From Actinobacteria bacterium UBA6100 (GTDB taxonomy: Bacteria; Actinomycetota; Coriobacteriia; Anaerosomatales; Anaerosomataceae), in NCBI GenBank assembly GCA_002423585.1, contig DIWS01000019.1, positions 1-64,000 on the forward strand: DNA of 64,000 nt, read 5' to 3'. The notes beneath the pieces are model-generated. The model was not told where the DNA came from. It did not search any database and was given only the letters and a program-made list of their open reading frames with translations. How positions within the stretch are numbered: the stretch's first letter is position 1; the number at the start of each line of letters is the position of its first letter. This document shows, one piece after another, positions 33,924-43,095 of this stretch. A program made the translations under genes and the position numbers.

Positions 33924-35492
33924 CTATCCCGAAAGCATGCGTGTGAGGACCTCGTTGATGACCTTCGGGTTGCCCTGGCCGCGCATCTCACGCATCACAG
34001 CGCCGACGAAGAAGCCGATCAACCCGGTCTTGCCTGCCCGGTAGCTCGCCACCTCGACCGGGTTCGCTTCGAGCACCCCGCGTACCACCGACTCGATGGC
34101 CTCGGTGTCCGAGACCTGTCTCATGCCGCGCGCCTCCACGATCGCACCGGGGGCGTCGCCGCTCGCGGCCATGTCACCGAAGACCTCTTTCGCCTGCTTG
34201 CCCGAGATCATCCCATCCTCGACGAGTCCCACCAGCTCGGCGAGCATCGCCGGTGAGACACGCGACTCGGGCAGTTCGATGCCCTCGGCGTTCAGCAGTG
34301 CCGCCAGATCGCCGAGCATCCAGTTCGCCACCGGTTTCGCGCGAGCCGCACCGGCGATCGCGACCGCTTCCTCGAAGAAGCATGCCTGAGCGAAGTCCGC
34401 GGAAAGCAGCCCCGCGTCGTGCTTGCGCAGCGACAGTTCGGTCATGTACCGAGCGCGGCGCGCATCCGGCAACTCCGGCAGCCGTTCTGCGAGTGAGTCG
34501 ATCCATTCGGGGTCGAAACTGAACGGCACCATGTCGGGCTCGGGGAAGTACCGGTAGTCGTGCGCCTCCTCCTTGCTGCGCAGCGCGCTCGTGCGCTTGG
34601 CGCCGGCGTCCCAGTGCCGCGTCTCCTGCACCACACGATCGCCCGCATCGAGCAGGTCGGCCTGGCGCACGATCTCGTAGGCGAGCGCATCGTGCAGCGA
34701 CTTGAACGAGTTCATGTTCTTGACCTCGCTCTTGGTGCCGAGCTCGCTCTCGCCGCGACGGCGGATGGACACGTTGCCATCCACACGCATCGAGCCCTCC
34801 TCCATGCTGCAGTCGCTCACACCAAGCGCGAGCCAGATGCTGCGGAGCTTCTGCGCGAAGCGTCGCGCCTCCTCGGGAGTGCGGATGTCGGGCTCGCTCA
34901 CGAGCTCCATGAGCGGTGTTCCGGCACGGTTGAAGTCCACGAGCGAGTGCGTGGCGCCGGCGATGCGGCCCTCACTGCCACCGACGTGCACCATCTTGCC
35001 GGTGTCCTCCTCGAGGTGGATGCGCGTGATGCCGATCGTGGTGCGGTAGCCACCATCGTCGGCGACGGCCTCCGGTCCTACGGCCGCGACTCCGCCGCCG
35101 AGGTCCACGCGCTGGGCCACCCCGTCGCCATCGACCTCCACCTCCAAGAGACCGCCCGAGCAGAACGGCAGGTCGTACTGGGAGATCTGGTAGTCCTTGG
35201 GCATATCGGGATAGAAGTACTGCTTGCGATGGAACTGGCTCCACAGCGCGATGTCGCAGTCGGTGGCCAGACCGGCGAGCACGGTCCACTCGATGGCAGC
35301 CTGGTTGGGCACCGGGAGCGCACCGGGCAGGCCGAGGCAGACCGGGCATACCCGGGTGTTCGGCTCGCCGCCAAAGGCCACCGGACAGCCGCAGAACATC
35401 TTGGTGTTCGTCGCCGTGATCTCGGTATGGATCTCCAGGCCGATGACGGCCTCGTAGCGCTCGAGCACCTCGGCAAGACGGTCCTTCGCCAC
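33924..35492 (-). CDS. gatB: Aspartyl/glutamyl-tRNA amidotransferase subunit B
   Basis: A 522-residue kinase/tRNA-binding subunit of GatCAB, which converts Glu-tRNA-Gln and/or Asp-tRNA-Asn to the amide forms. VIGLEIHTE opens the catalytic cradle, the zinc Cys are in MFCGCP and CPVCLG, and the C-terminal tail (about 400-520) is the YqeY-like tRNA-binding domain. The GTG at 35492 follows the gatA stop by one base, with GGAAGGTGG eight bases upstream. Last gene of the gatC-gatA-gatB operon. Confidence 0.92.
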   Translation of the reverse strand: MAKDRLAEVLERYEAVIGLEIHTEITATNTKMFCGCPVAFGGEPNTRVCPVCLGLPGALPVPNQAAIEWTVLAGLATDCDIALWSQFHRKQYFYPDMPKDYQISQYDLPFCSGGLLEVEVDGDGVAQRVDLGGGVAAVGPEAVADDGGYRTTIGITRIHLEEDTGKMVHVGGSEGRIAGATHSLVDFNRAGTPLMELVSEPDIRTPEEARRFAQKLRSIWLALGVSDCSMEEGSMRVDGNVSIRRRGESELGTKSEVKNMNSFKSLHDALAYEIVRQADLLDAGDRVVQETRHWDAGAKRTSALRSKEEAHDYRYFPEPDMVPFSFDPEWIDSLAERLPELPDARRARYMTELSLRKHDAGLLSADFAQACFFEEAVAIAGAARAKPVANWMLGDLAALLNAEGIELPESRVSPAMLAELVGLVEDGMISGKQAKEVFGDMAASGDAPGAIVEARGMRQVSDTEAIESVVRGVLEANPVEVASYRAGKTGLIGFFVGAVMREMRGQGNPKVINEVLTRMLSG

Positions 35493-35493
35493 G

Positions 35494-36996
35494 CTACTCA
35501 CCACCTTCCGTGCCGGTGAGCGCACGCACGAGCGGAGGCACCGGCTCGAAGTGGGTGGCCTCCTCGAAGGCGGCCGCCGCGCGCAGCAACGTCGATTCGG
35601 CGAAGTAGTCGCCGATGATCTGCAGGCCCATCGGCATACCGGCAGTGGTGCACAGACCCGACGGAACGCTCACCGCGCAGTTGCCCGCGAGGTTCACCGG
35701 GATGGTGTAGTAGTCGTTGAGGTACATGGTGTAGGGGTCGGACTTCTCGCCGAAACGGAACGCCACTTCGGGTGTGGAGGGCGTGAGCAGCACGTCGAAG
35801 CGCTCGAACGCGGCGCGGAAGTCCTGGATGATGCGCGTTCGCGCCTTCTGCGCCTGCCCGTAGTAAGCGTCGTAGTAACCCGCCGAAAGCGCGTACGTGC
35901 CGAGCATGATGCGGCGGATGGTCTCGGGACCGAACCCTTCTGCCCGCGAGCGCATGTACAGGTCCAGCACGTCGTCGGCGTCAGGCACGCGACGGCCGTA
36001 ACGGATGCCGTCGAAGCGCGCGAGGTTCGAGGACGCCTCGGCAGGACCGATGATGTAGTACGCGGCAAGGCCGTGCTGCGCACTCGGGAGCTCGACCTCC
36101 CCCACCTCGGCGCCGAGGGCGGCGAAGGTCTCAGCCGACGAGTTCACGACGCGGCGGATCTCCTCGCCACAGCCCTCCATCGCGAGCATGTCGCTCACGA
36201 TGCCCACGCGCAGACCCTGCGCACCGCGTCCGAGCGCCTCCGAGTACGGATCCACAGGCTCGACAGAGGACGTGGCATCCATCACATCGGCGCCGGAGAT
36301 GGCCTCGAGCGCGAGTGCGACATCGTCCACCGTCTTACCGAAGGGGCCGATCTGATCGAGCGAGGAGCCGAACGCGACCACGCCGTAGCGGCTGACGCGC
36401 CCGTAGGTGGGCTTGAGGCCAACGGTGCCGGTGAGCGCGCCGGGCTGGCGGATGGAGCCGCCCGTGTCACTGCCCAGCGAGATGCTCGCCATGCCCGCGG
36501 CCACGCACGCCGCACTGCCACCGCTCGAGCCGCCCGGGACACGCTCGAGGTCCCACGGGTTGCGGGTGGGGCCGTACGCCGAGTTCTCGGTAGAGGATCC
36601 GAACGCGAACTCGTCCATGTTGCACTTGCCGATCGGCAGCGCACCGGCCTCGAGCAGTCGGCTGACCGCCGTGCAGTCGTATACGCTCTCGTAGTTGCCG
36701 AGGATGCGGCTCGCACAGGTGGTGCGCGTACCGATGAGGTTCATGTTGTCCTTGATGCCTGCGGGGACACCCGCGAGCGGCGGCAACTCTTCGCCCGCAG
36801 CGCGTGCCCGGTCGACGCGATCGGCAGCCGCGAACGCCAACTCCGGCGTGAGCTGCAGGAAGGCGTGCACCTCGCCATCGAGCGCCTCGATGCGCGCATA
36901 CGCGCTCTCGGCCACCTCACGTGCGGAGAAGTCGCCCGATGCGATGCCGCGGCGCACCTCACGGGCGGTGAGCGCGGAGAGGTCGATCGTGCTCAC
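35494..36996 (-). CDS. gatA: Aspartyl/glutamyl-tRNA amidotransferase subunit A
   Basis: A 500-residue amidase-signature glutaminase. The Ser-cisSer-Lys triad is visible: Lys in GVPAGIKDN, the cis-Ser in PGGSSGGSAA and the nucleophile Ser in GSDTGGSIRQP. It supplies ammonia from glutamine to GatB. The GTG overlaps the gatC stop by 4 nt. Presence of GatCAB implies a missing GlnRS and/or AsnRS, as usual in Gram-positive bacteria. Confidence 0.93.
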   Translation of the reverse strand: MSTIDLSALTAREVRRGIASGDFSAREVAESAYARIEALDGEVHAFLQLTPELAFAAADRVDRARAAGEELPPLAGVPAGIKDNMNLIGTRTTCASRILGNYESVYDCTAVSRLLEAGALPIGKCNMDEFAFGSSTENSAYGPTRNPWDLERVPGGSSGGSAACVAAGMASISLGSDTGGSIRQPGALTGTVGLKPTYGRVSRYGVVAFGSSLDQIGPFGKTVDDVALALEAISGADVMDATSSVEPVDPYSEALGRGAQGLRVGIVSDMLAMEGCGEEIRRVVNSSAETFAALGAEVGEVELPSAQHGLAAYYIIGPAEASSNLARFDGIRYGRRVPDADDVLDLYMRSRAEGFGPETIRRIMLGTYALSAGYYDAYYGQAQKARTRIIQDFRAAFERFDVLLTPSTPEVAFRFGEKSDPYTMYLNDYYTIPVNLAGNCAVSVPSGLCTTAGMPMGLQIIGDYFAESTLLRAAAAFEEATHFEPVPPLVRALTGTEGGE

Positions 36997-37295
36997 GACT
37001 CCTCCCCTGCGCCGGCGAACGCGGGGATGAGGAACGCCGTGCCGTCGGTGTCCGGGGCATTGAGCAGGGCGAGTTCACGCGAGAGCCCGGGGACGACCAC
37101 GTCGGGTCGCGTGCGGTCGGTCATCGAAAGCGGGTGCGCCGTAGGCTCCACACCCGCCAGATCGAGCCGCTGCAGCTCATCGATATGGCCGAGAACAGCG
37201 CCGAGCTCGGCGGTGAGCGTGGTGACCTGCTCATCGGTGAGCGCAAGCCGGGCGAGTAGGGCGACGTGGCGCACGTCGGACTCGGTGATTGCCAT
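36993..37295 (-). CDS. gatC: Aspartyl/glutamyl-tRNA amidotransferase subunit C
   Basis: A 100-residue belt subunit that holds GatA and GatB together. It begins ITESDVRHVALLARLALTDEQ and has the DELQRLDLAGVEPTAHPL linker and the FLIPAF end. GGAGG lies eight bases before the ATG at 37295. It heads the operon; TATCAT upstream (around 37355) may be its -10. Confidence 0.9.
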   Translation of the reverse strand: MAITESDVRHVALLARLALTDEQVTTLTAELGAVLGHIDELQRLDLAGVEPTAHPLSMTDRTRPDVVVPGLSRELALLNAPDTDGTAFLIPAFAGAGEES

Positions 37296-37396
37296 GCGGT
37301 GTGCCTCCATACAGTGTCGCGATGCGGTGACGACCCTCGCGGGAACGGGTTACATGATACCCGACACGGCGGCGATGACGGGGGCGTTCGCGGCCG

Positions 37397-39163
37397 TCAG
37401 TCGCGATACACCGAGGCGTGGACGCGCGGAATGCGCAGCCGGAACGTGGACCCCGACCCGAGGGTGCTGGACACCGTGAGTTCTCCGCCGAGCGCCTCAG
37501 CCATCCGCTTGCTGATCGGCAGACCCAGGCCGATGCCGACGGGCTTGGCGCCTTCGGGATCGAGCACCTGATGGAACTCGTCCATCACGCGGTCCAGCTC
37601 ATCGGTCGCGATGCCACGGCCGCTGTCCGAGACCTCGAAGAGCACATCATCGGGGCCGTCGAGCTGCACGCCGAGCTGGACGAAGCCGGCCTCGGTGTAC
37701 TTGATCGCATTCGAGAGCAAGTTGAGCACGATACGCTCGACCATGTCGCGATCGGTCTCGAGCTGTATCGGCTCACCCTCGTGGACGAAGCGACACTCGA
37801 GTGACTTGTGCTCGGAGAGCGGACGCATGGCCTCGGTGAGTGCGGTGGCCACTTCCAGTGAGGTGAATCTGCTGGTGCGTACCCGTGCGTCGTGGTCGCG
37901 CATCCTCTCAAGGTCGAGAACGTCGTCCACAAGAGCAAGAAGGCGCCTTGATGATGCGTCCATCATGCTCAGCTGGCGCGCCTGCTCCTCGGAGACCGGG
38001 CCCGCAAGACCGTTCAGCATGATCGATGTGAACCCCATGATCGACTGCAGGGGCGTGCGCAGCTCGTGGCTCATGTTACGCATGAACCGGTCGCGGGCGT
38101 CGAGCGCCTCGCGGATCTCAACGAGCGCAAGGTGCTCACGGTAGCGCTCCCACCGCATGCGCCACACGATGACCATCCCGAGCGCGAACGCGACGACAGC
38201 AAGCGCCGCGACGGAACCCACGAGCATCGCGTATCTCACCACCGGCTCTTCGATCTCCCGGATGTCAACGCGTGACGCGACGAGCCATTTCGTCCCGGGG
38301 ACACGCTGCGCGGCGGCCATGACCGCCACTCCTGTGTCATCGGGGCCCGTCCGGATGACGGAGTCCTGGTGCTCGATATCATCCGCGAGCTGCACGTGCA
38401 GCTGCCCGCCTCGCTCCAGCGTGACCGGCTCGAAACCGTTCGCCGAACCGATGATGTCGAAACCACGGTCGTGAGGCCCGACGAGCGCGCTCTCGGCGGA
38501 GTCGTACGGAAGCGGCTGGTCCTCGAGAACGCCTGCCACCCCGTCATGCACCTGAACGGTATAGATGATCACACCGATCGCCGGGCTGTCGGCATTCTGC
38601 CGCACCGGGCTGCTCCATGCCACACACCACGCACCGGCGCCATTATGGATGTGATCGCAGAACTCCGGCCCCTCCGCCGTCAGGACCTCGCCTGCGATGT
38701 CCGCGCACTTGAACGGTGACTCGAGGCAACGCTCGCCGCCACTGGTGGCGAACGGCCACTCCTCCGCTGTGAAGATGCTGATGCAGTCGTATCCCCGGAT
38801 GTCGCGCTCGGCGGTGAGCCGGTCCGCGAGCATCCGCGGGAAGTCCGGGTCGGCCCCCGTCTGCCAACGCAGGTAGCGCTCGGCGACGCCGGACTGCGTT
38901 GCCATCACCGCCGCGTCCGTGGACCCCTCCTCCAGCCAACGCTCGAGTTCGGTCGCATCGTCGTCCGCTGCGCGTGTGAGCAGCTCGCGTGCACGCTCGT
39001 ACCGCTCGGTGCGATACTCACTCACTGCATAGACCGCCATCACGGCGACAGCGACCGAAACGAATGCTACGAGTGCGACGACGCGCCAAACCGGCCCGGG
39101 CGGAGAGGGGACCTCCTCGCGCGCCGACATGCCCGCCTCATCAAATTCGCGTTCGGTGCTCAT
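37397..39163 (-). CDS. Membrane sensor histidine kinase with Cys-rich extracytoplasmic domain
   Basis: A 588-residue kinase: helix 1 (about 27-47), a Cache-like extracytoplasmic sensor (48-310), helix 2 (about 311-334), HisKA with phospho-acceptor His366 in MSHELRTPL, and an ATPase domain with NLLSNAIKYT, DSGRGI and GIGLGLPI. The sensor has five Cys (127, 146, 153, 169, 180), unusual for a Cache domain exposed outside the cell. No response regulator is adjacent. The ATG has GGGAGG five bases upstream. A small Cys-rich protein gene precedes it by about 60 nt, likely cotranscribed. Confidence 0.8.
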   Translation of the reverse strand: MSTEREFDEAGMSAREEVPSPPGPVWRVVALVAFVSVAVAVMAVYAVSEYRTERYERARELLTRAADDDATELERWLEEGSTDAAVMATQSGVAERYLRWQTGADPDFPRMLADRLTAERDIRGYDCISIFTAEEWPFATSGGERCLESPFKCADIAGEVLTAEGPEFCDHIHNGAGAWCVAWSSPVRQNADSPAIGVIIYTVQVHDGVAGVLEDQPLPYDSAESALVGPHDRGFDIIGSANGFEPVTLERGGQLHVQLADDIEHQDSVIRTGPDDTGVAVMAAAQRVPGTKWLVASRVDIREIEEPVVRYAMLVGSVAALAVVAFALGMVIVWRMRWERYREHLALVEIREALDARDRFMRNMSHELRTPLQSIMGFTSIMLNGLAGPVSEEQARQLSMMDASSRRLLALVDDVLDLERMRDHDARVRTSRFTSLEVATALTEAMRPLSEHKSLECRFVHEGEPIQLETDRDMVERIVLNLLSNAIKYTEAGFVQLGVQLDGPDDVLFEVSDSGRGIATDELDRVMDEFHQVLDPEGAKPVGIGLGLPISKRMAEALGGELTVSSTLGSGSTFRLRIPRVHASVYRD

Positions 39164-39224
39164 CCCCACCTCCCGCGGCCGCCCCGCTGCAACCGCCGAG
39201 CCTGCGCCTGAAGCTCCCCGGGGT

Positions 39225-39452
39225 CTACTCGCCGGCAAGTAACGCTTCGGCGCGCGCCAACTCGGACGGGTACAGATCACTCGGAACGCCGTCGCGACCC
39301 CTCACGACGAACACCATGTGCCGGGCACACTTCATGTTGTCCGCACGGTCGCCCGAACAGTACTGAGCCTTGACCATCTCGGCCATGGCCGGCATCGATT
39401 CCATCTGGTCGTGGAAGAACGGGCATCGGGGAAGGCATTCGCACTCTGCCAC
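39225..39452 (-). CDS. Small Cys-rich protein upstream of the sensor kinase
   Basis: A 75-residue cytoplasmic protein with five Cys: three at the N terminus (C4, C6, C10 in ECECLPRCPFF) and two centrally (QYCSGD, KCARHMV). The pattern CPFF..M..MP..A...K..YC.GD...CARHMV..V.G...VP.DLYP recurs, to my recollection, in small proteins and sensor-associated modules of anaerobes, suggesting a metal or Fe-S site. The GTG has GGAGG five bases upstream. Its place ahead of a kinase with a Cys-rich sensor suggests a shared redox role (inference). Confidence 0.6.
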   Translation of the reverse strand: MAECECLPRCPFFHDQMESMPAMAEMVKAQYCSGDRADNMKCARHMVFVVRGRDGVPSDLYPSELARAEALLAGE

Positions 39453-39559
39453 CGGAACCTCCTCATGCTGGGGACTTCTGGTATGTAGCTACCCGTTCGG
39501 TTCGCCCGAGATACGGGCAGCGTGACCGAAAGTCGGCACGCGCGCGGTGTGCGTAACGG

Positions 39560-40606
39560 TCAGATGCCCGCGACGAGGAACGCGGCAGCCACGGTGATCG
39601 CGTTGTAGAGCGCGTGCACGGCGATCGGCGGCCACAGCCCCTCGCGCGAATGCGCGAGCCAGCCGAGCGCCGCGCCAAGCACGAACATCGGCAGAAGCGA
39701 CCAGAGGCTGCGGTGGAACGCGGCGAACAGCAGCGCCTGCGCGACGATCGCCGGCCATACCCCGAACCGCGCGGTGAGGCCCTCGAGCAGCGCACCCCGG
39801 AAGACCGCCTCCTCCACGACCGGCCCCACCACGACGACCATCAGGATGGCGAGCACCAGGCCGGACGTGTTGGCGCCAAAGAGCGTCGTCAGGTCGGTCG
39901 GCGCCGACGGCATCAGGCCCATCGCCCGAGTGGCATACGCGTAGAGCGACGCGAGCAGACGGGTGACAACCAGCGCAGCGACGACGAGTCCCGCCGAGGT
40001 GAGCGCGTGTCTGACGCTCGCGCCGGGTATCCGCAGTCCGAGCGCCGAGGCCGGATCGCCGCCCCGCCGGCGGACGAGCCACACGAGCACGACGATCTGA
40101 ACCCCGTAGTACAGGGCGAGCATCCCGATACGCAGCGGTATCTCGAGGTCGTCCGGCATCGCCTCGAACACCGGCAGAAGCGCCGCTGTCTCCTTGGCGG
40201 TGAATGCCGAGAAGGTGACCGAGAGCATCGCCGCAGCCTCCAACAGCGTCCACTGGAAGCCTCCGCGCTTGCCGCCCTTCGGCTCGAGCACCGGTCGCAC
40301 AGGCTTCACCTTGGGCGCCGCGGCCGCGGCACTACGACTCCGCGGCGTCTCCGTACTCCGGCGCGGGACCGGTTTGGCGTGAGCGGGCTGTGCGGCCGCT
40401 CCGGTCACACGCCTGCCGCCGTCGCGCAGCACGATCGCCCTGCGACCACACACGCGGGCACACGCGCCGCACCCATCGCAGCGCTGCCAGTCGACCTTGA
40501 GGTACGTGCGGCCGACCTTGAGCGCGCCGTGCGGACATGCGGTCTCGCACGCTCCACACCGGTCGCACGCGCGAGGATCGAGCTTGAGAGGCGGCCCCTG
40601 CTTCAT
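39560..40606 (-). CDS. Fusion of a 2[4Fe-4S] ferredoxin with a CPBP-family intramembrane protease
   Basis: A 348-residue protein. Residues 10-60 hold two clusters: C14, C17, C20, C24 and C43, C46, C49, C53 (the last followed by Gly instead of Pro). An Ala/Pro/Lys-rich linker (65-115) leads to a multi-helix CPBP/Abi domain (118-348) with the catalytic EEAVFR (E265, E266, R270), FH at 297-298 and H331. Such domains are Rce1-like proteases or transport partners. AAGGTG lies nine bases before the ATG at 40606. The single unbroken frame argues for a genuine fusion. Confidence 0.75.
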   Translation of the reverse strand: MKQGPPLKLDPRACDRCGACETACPHGALKVGRTYLKVDWQRCDGCGACARVCGRRAIVLRDGGRRVTGAAAQPAHAKPVPRRSTETPRSRSAAAAAPKVKPVRPVLEPKGGKRGGFQWTLLEAAAMLSVTFSAFTAKETAALLPVFEAMPDDLEIPLRIGMLALYYGVQIVVLVWLVRRRGGDPASALGLRIPGASVRHALTSAGLVVAALVVTRLLASLYAYATRAMGLMPSAPTDLTTLFGANTSGLVLAILMVVVVGPVVEEAVFRGALLEGLTARFGVWPAIVAQALLFAAFHRSLWSLLPMFVLGAALGWLAHSREGLWPPIAVHALYNAITVAAAFLVAGI

Positions 40607-40646
40607 CGTCCCGACACCTTCACGCCGTCGCCCGGGCACCGCAGCG

Positions 40647-42737
40647 TCACTGGCCGGCCTCCGGCGCGGCTCCATGCTCGAGCGTCGCGGCAAGCTCGGC
40701 CTCGGAGAGCACGCGCACGCCGAGTTCGAGCGCCGTGGCGTACTTGCTGCCCGGATCGGCGCCCACCACCACGTACGACGTCTTCTTGCTCACACTGCCG
40801 CTCACCTTGGCGCCCAGCGCCTTGAGCGCCGCACCCGCCTCGTCACGCGTGTAGCCCTCCAACGCGCCGGTGAGCACCCAGGTCGTACCTGCGAGCGTCT
40901 GCTCGCGTTCGGGCGCCCGCCGCTCCTCGGCCGTCCGCACGCCGACCGCCTGCAGGCGCCGGACGATGGCGAGGTTCTCGGGGTTCCCGGCGAATGCGCG
41001 CACCGACCCGGCGATCTTCGGGCCCACCTGCTCGACAGCGGCGAGTTCGGTCTCGGAAGCCGCCAGCAGGGCATCAAGCGAGCCGAACGCAGCGGCGAGC
41101 GCCTCGGCCACCGTGGCGCCCACGTGACGGATGCCGAGGCCGAACAGCAGCCGCGCGAGCGATCGCTCCTTGCTCGCCTCGATGCTCGCCATGAGCTTGG
41201 CCGCCATCGTCTCGCCGAGCAGCACGGGCGTGCCGTCCTTCTTAACCCGGCCGAGGTCGAGCGCCGCGAGCTGCTCGTGCGTGAGCGAGTAGTAGTCGGC
41301 GACGTCGTGGAGCAGCCCCTGCTCCACGAGGCGCGTCACGATCTCGACCCCCATACCCTCGATGTCGAGCGCTCCGCGCGACGCCCAGTGGCCGAGGCGC
41401 TCGAGCCGCTGCGCCGGACAGCCGGCATTCGTGCAGCGCGGCACGACCTCCCCCTCTTCACGCCACACGGCACTCCCGCAGCTCGGACACCCGGCGGGCA
41501 TGCGCCACTCGCGCTCGCTGCCGTCGCGCAGCCGCTCCACCGGGCCGACGACCTCGGGGATCACGTCGCCCGCCTTGCGCACGATGATGGTATCGCCGAT
41601 GCGCACGCCCTTGCGACCGATCTCATCTTCGTTGTGCAGCGTGGCGCGGGCGATGGTCGAACCCGCCACGAGCACCGGGTCGAACTCGGCCACCGGCGTG
41701 AGCGCACCGGTGCGGCCCACCTGCACGCGGATCTCGCGAAGCACGGTGGTCTTCTCCTCGGGCGGGAACTTGAACGCGATGGCCCAGCGCGGCGCCTTGG
41801 AGGTGAACCCGAGCTCGTCTTGCAGGGCGAACAAGTCCACCTTCGCGACCACGCCGTCGATCTCGTACGGCAGTGCCCCGCGGCGCTCGATCGCCCGCTC
41901 GCAGTACGCGTGCACCGCTTCGGGCGTGGCGCAGTACGCCACATCCGGGTTCACGCGGAAGCCGGCGTCGCGCAGCCACTCGAGCGCCTGGCTCTGGCTC
42001 GAGATGCCGAGGGCTCGAGCCTCGACCACCTGGTACATGAACGTGGCCAGGTCGCGAGAAGCGGTCACGGCCGGGTCCTTCTGGCGGACCGCGCCTGCCG
42101 CCGCGTTTCGCGGGTTGGCGTAGGGCGGCTGGCCGGCCGCCTCCTGCTCCTCGTTGAGGCGCTCGAAGCTCGCCTTCGGCATGTAGACCTCGCCGCGGAC
42201 CTCGAGGCGGGAGGGCGGCGAGGCATGTCCCAGCCTCAGCGGCACGCTCTTGATGGTGCGGACGTTGGCCGTGACGTCCTCGCCCGTCACGCCGTCACCG
42301 CGCGTGGCAGCCCGCACCAGCTCCCCGTCCTCGTAAGTGAGCGCGAGCGAGCTCCCGTCGATCTTGAGCTCGCACATGAACCCGATGTCGCGGCCTGCCC
42401 CTTCACGCGCCACCCGCTCGAGCCATGAATCGAGCTCGGCGAGGTCCATGGCGTTGTCGAGCGAGTACATCCGCCGCGCGTGCGCGACCGGTGCGAACGC
42501 CTCGAGCGGCGGCGCACCGACGCGTTGCGTGGGCGAGTCGGAGGTGACGAGGTCGGGATACGCTTCCTCGATGGCCTCGAGCTCGCGTACCAGCGCGTCG
42601 TAGGCCGCGTCCGAGATCTCGGGCGCGTCGAGCGCGTAGTAGCGCCACGCGTGATGACGGATCTCCGCGCGCAGCTTCTCAGCGCGAAGGTCCGCCTCGT
42701 CGTGCGACCCGGGGCCGGGCGCGCTCTCGGCACACAT
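40647..42737 (-). CDS. ligA: NAD-dependent DNA ligase
   Basis: A 696-residue replicative ligase. The Ia/adenylation start (HHAWRYYALDAPEISDAAYDAL), AMP-accepting Lys in CELKIDGSSLAL, OB fold, four-Cys zinc finger (CPSCG...CTNAGCP), HhH repeats and C-terminal BRCT (about 615-690) are all present. ATG 42737 follows the stop of the DUF2469 gene, whose last codons supply GAGGAG. The window also encodes LigD, an ATP-dependent ligase, for end joining. Confidence 0.93.
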   Translation of the reverse strand: MCAESAPGPGSHDEADLRAEKLRAEIRHHAWRYYALDAPEISDAAYDALVRELEAIEEAYPDLVTSDSPTQRVGAPPLEAFAPVAHARRMYSLDNAMDLAELDSWLERVAREGAGRDIGFMCELKIDGSSLALTYEDGELVRAATRGDGVTGEDVTANVRTIKSVPLRLGHASPPSRLEVRGEVYMPKASFERLNEEQEAAGQPPYANPRNAAAGAVRQKDPAVTASRDLATFMYQVVEARALGISSQSQALEWLRDAGFRVNPDVAYCATPEAVHAYCERAIERRGALPYEIDGVVAKVDLFALQDELGFTSKAPRWAIAFKFPPEEKTTVLREIRVQVGRTGALTPVAEFDPVLVAGSTIARATLHNEDEIGRKGVRIGDTIIVRKAGDVIPEVVGPVERLRDGSEREWRMPAGCPSCGSAVWREEGEVVPRCTNAGCPAQRLERLGHWASRGALDIEGMGVEIVTRLVEQGLLHDVADYYSLTHEQLAALDLGRVKKDGTPVLLGETMAAKLMASIEASKERSLARLLFGLGIRHVGATVAEALAAAFGSLDALLAASETELAAVEQVGPKIAGSVRAFAGNPENLAIVRRLQAVGVRTAEERRAPEREQTLAGTTWVLTGALEGYTRDEAGAALKALGAKVSGSVSKKTSYVVVGADPGSKYATALELGVRVLSEAELAATLEHGAAPEAGQ

Positions 42738-42745
42738 CGGCAGCG

Positions 42746-43039
42746 CTACTCCTCGGCCTTGAGCATCTGGACGTGCACGTCGTTGACCGAGTAGATGACG
42801 GTCTCGGGGACGAATCGGTTGATGCGCTCGGCCTCGTAGATCCACACGTCCGTGAGGGTCACCTTGAAATAGGTGCCGCCCGGCGCGGCCACCGGCTCCA
42901 CGTTCACGCCGTTGGCGAGATACGCGCGCAGCTCGGTCTCGATGTAGTACCGGAACAGGCCCGCGGCGTCACGATACTCGTTGTACAGCGCGAGCCGCCT
43001 GTCGGCCTCGAACATGTCCAGTTCGTCGATGCTGTCCAC
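42746..43039 (-). CDS. DUF2469 family protein
   Basis: A 97-residue protein with the family pattern DELDMFEADRRLALYNEYRDAAGLFRYYIETE, LANGVNVEPV, YFKVTLTDVWIYE and a late INRFVPETVIYSVNDVHVQ. DUF2469 is a marker of Actinobacteria and has no known function. The GTG has GAGGGG seven bases upstream. It overlaps the ligA ribosome site, suggesting coupling. Confidence 0.8.
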   Translation of the reverse strand: MDSIDELDMFEADRRLALYNEYRDAAGLFRYYIETELRAYLANGVNVEPVAAPGGTYFKVTLTDVWIYEAERINRFVPETVIYSVNDVHVQMLKAEE

Positions 43040-43095
43040 TATGGTCCCCTCTCCTCAAGCGCTGCGAGACTCAGGAGTCGCGCGCATGTCCGACA

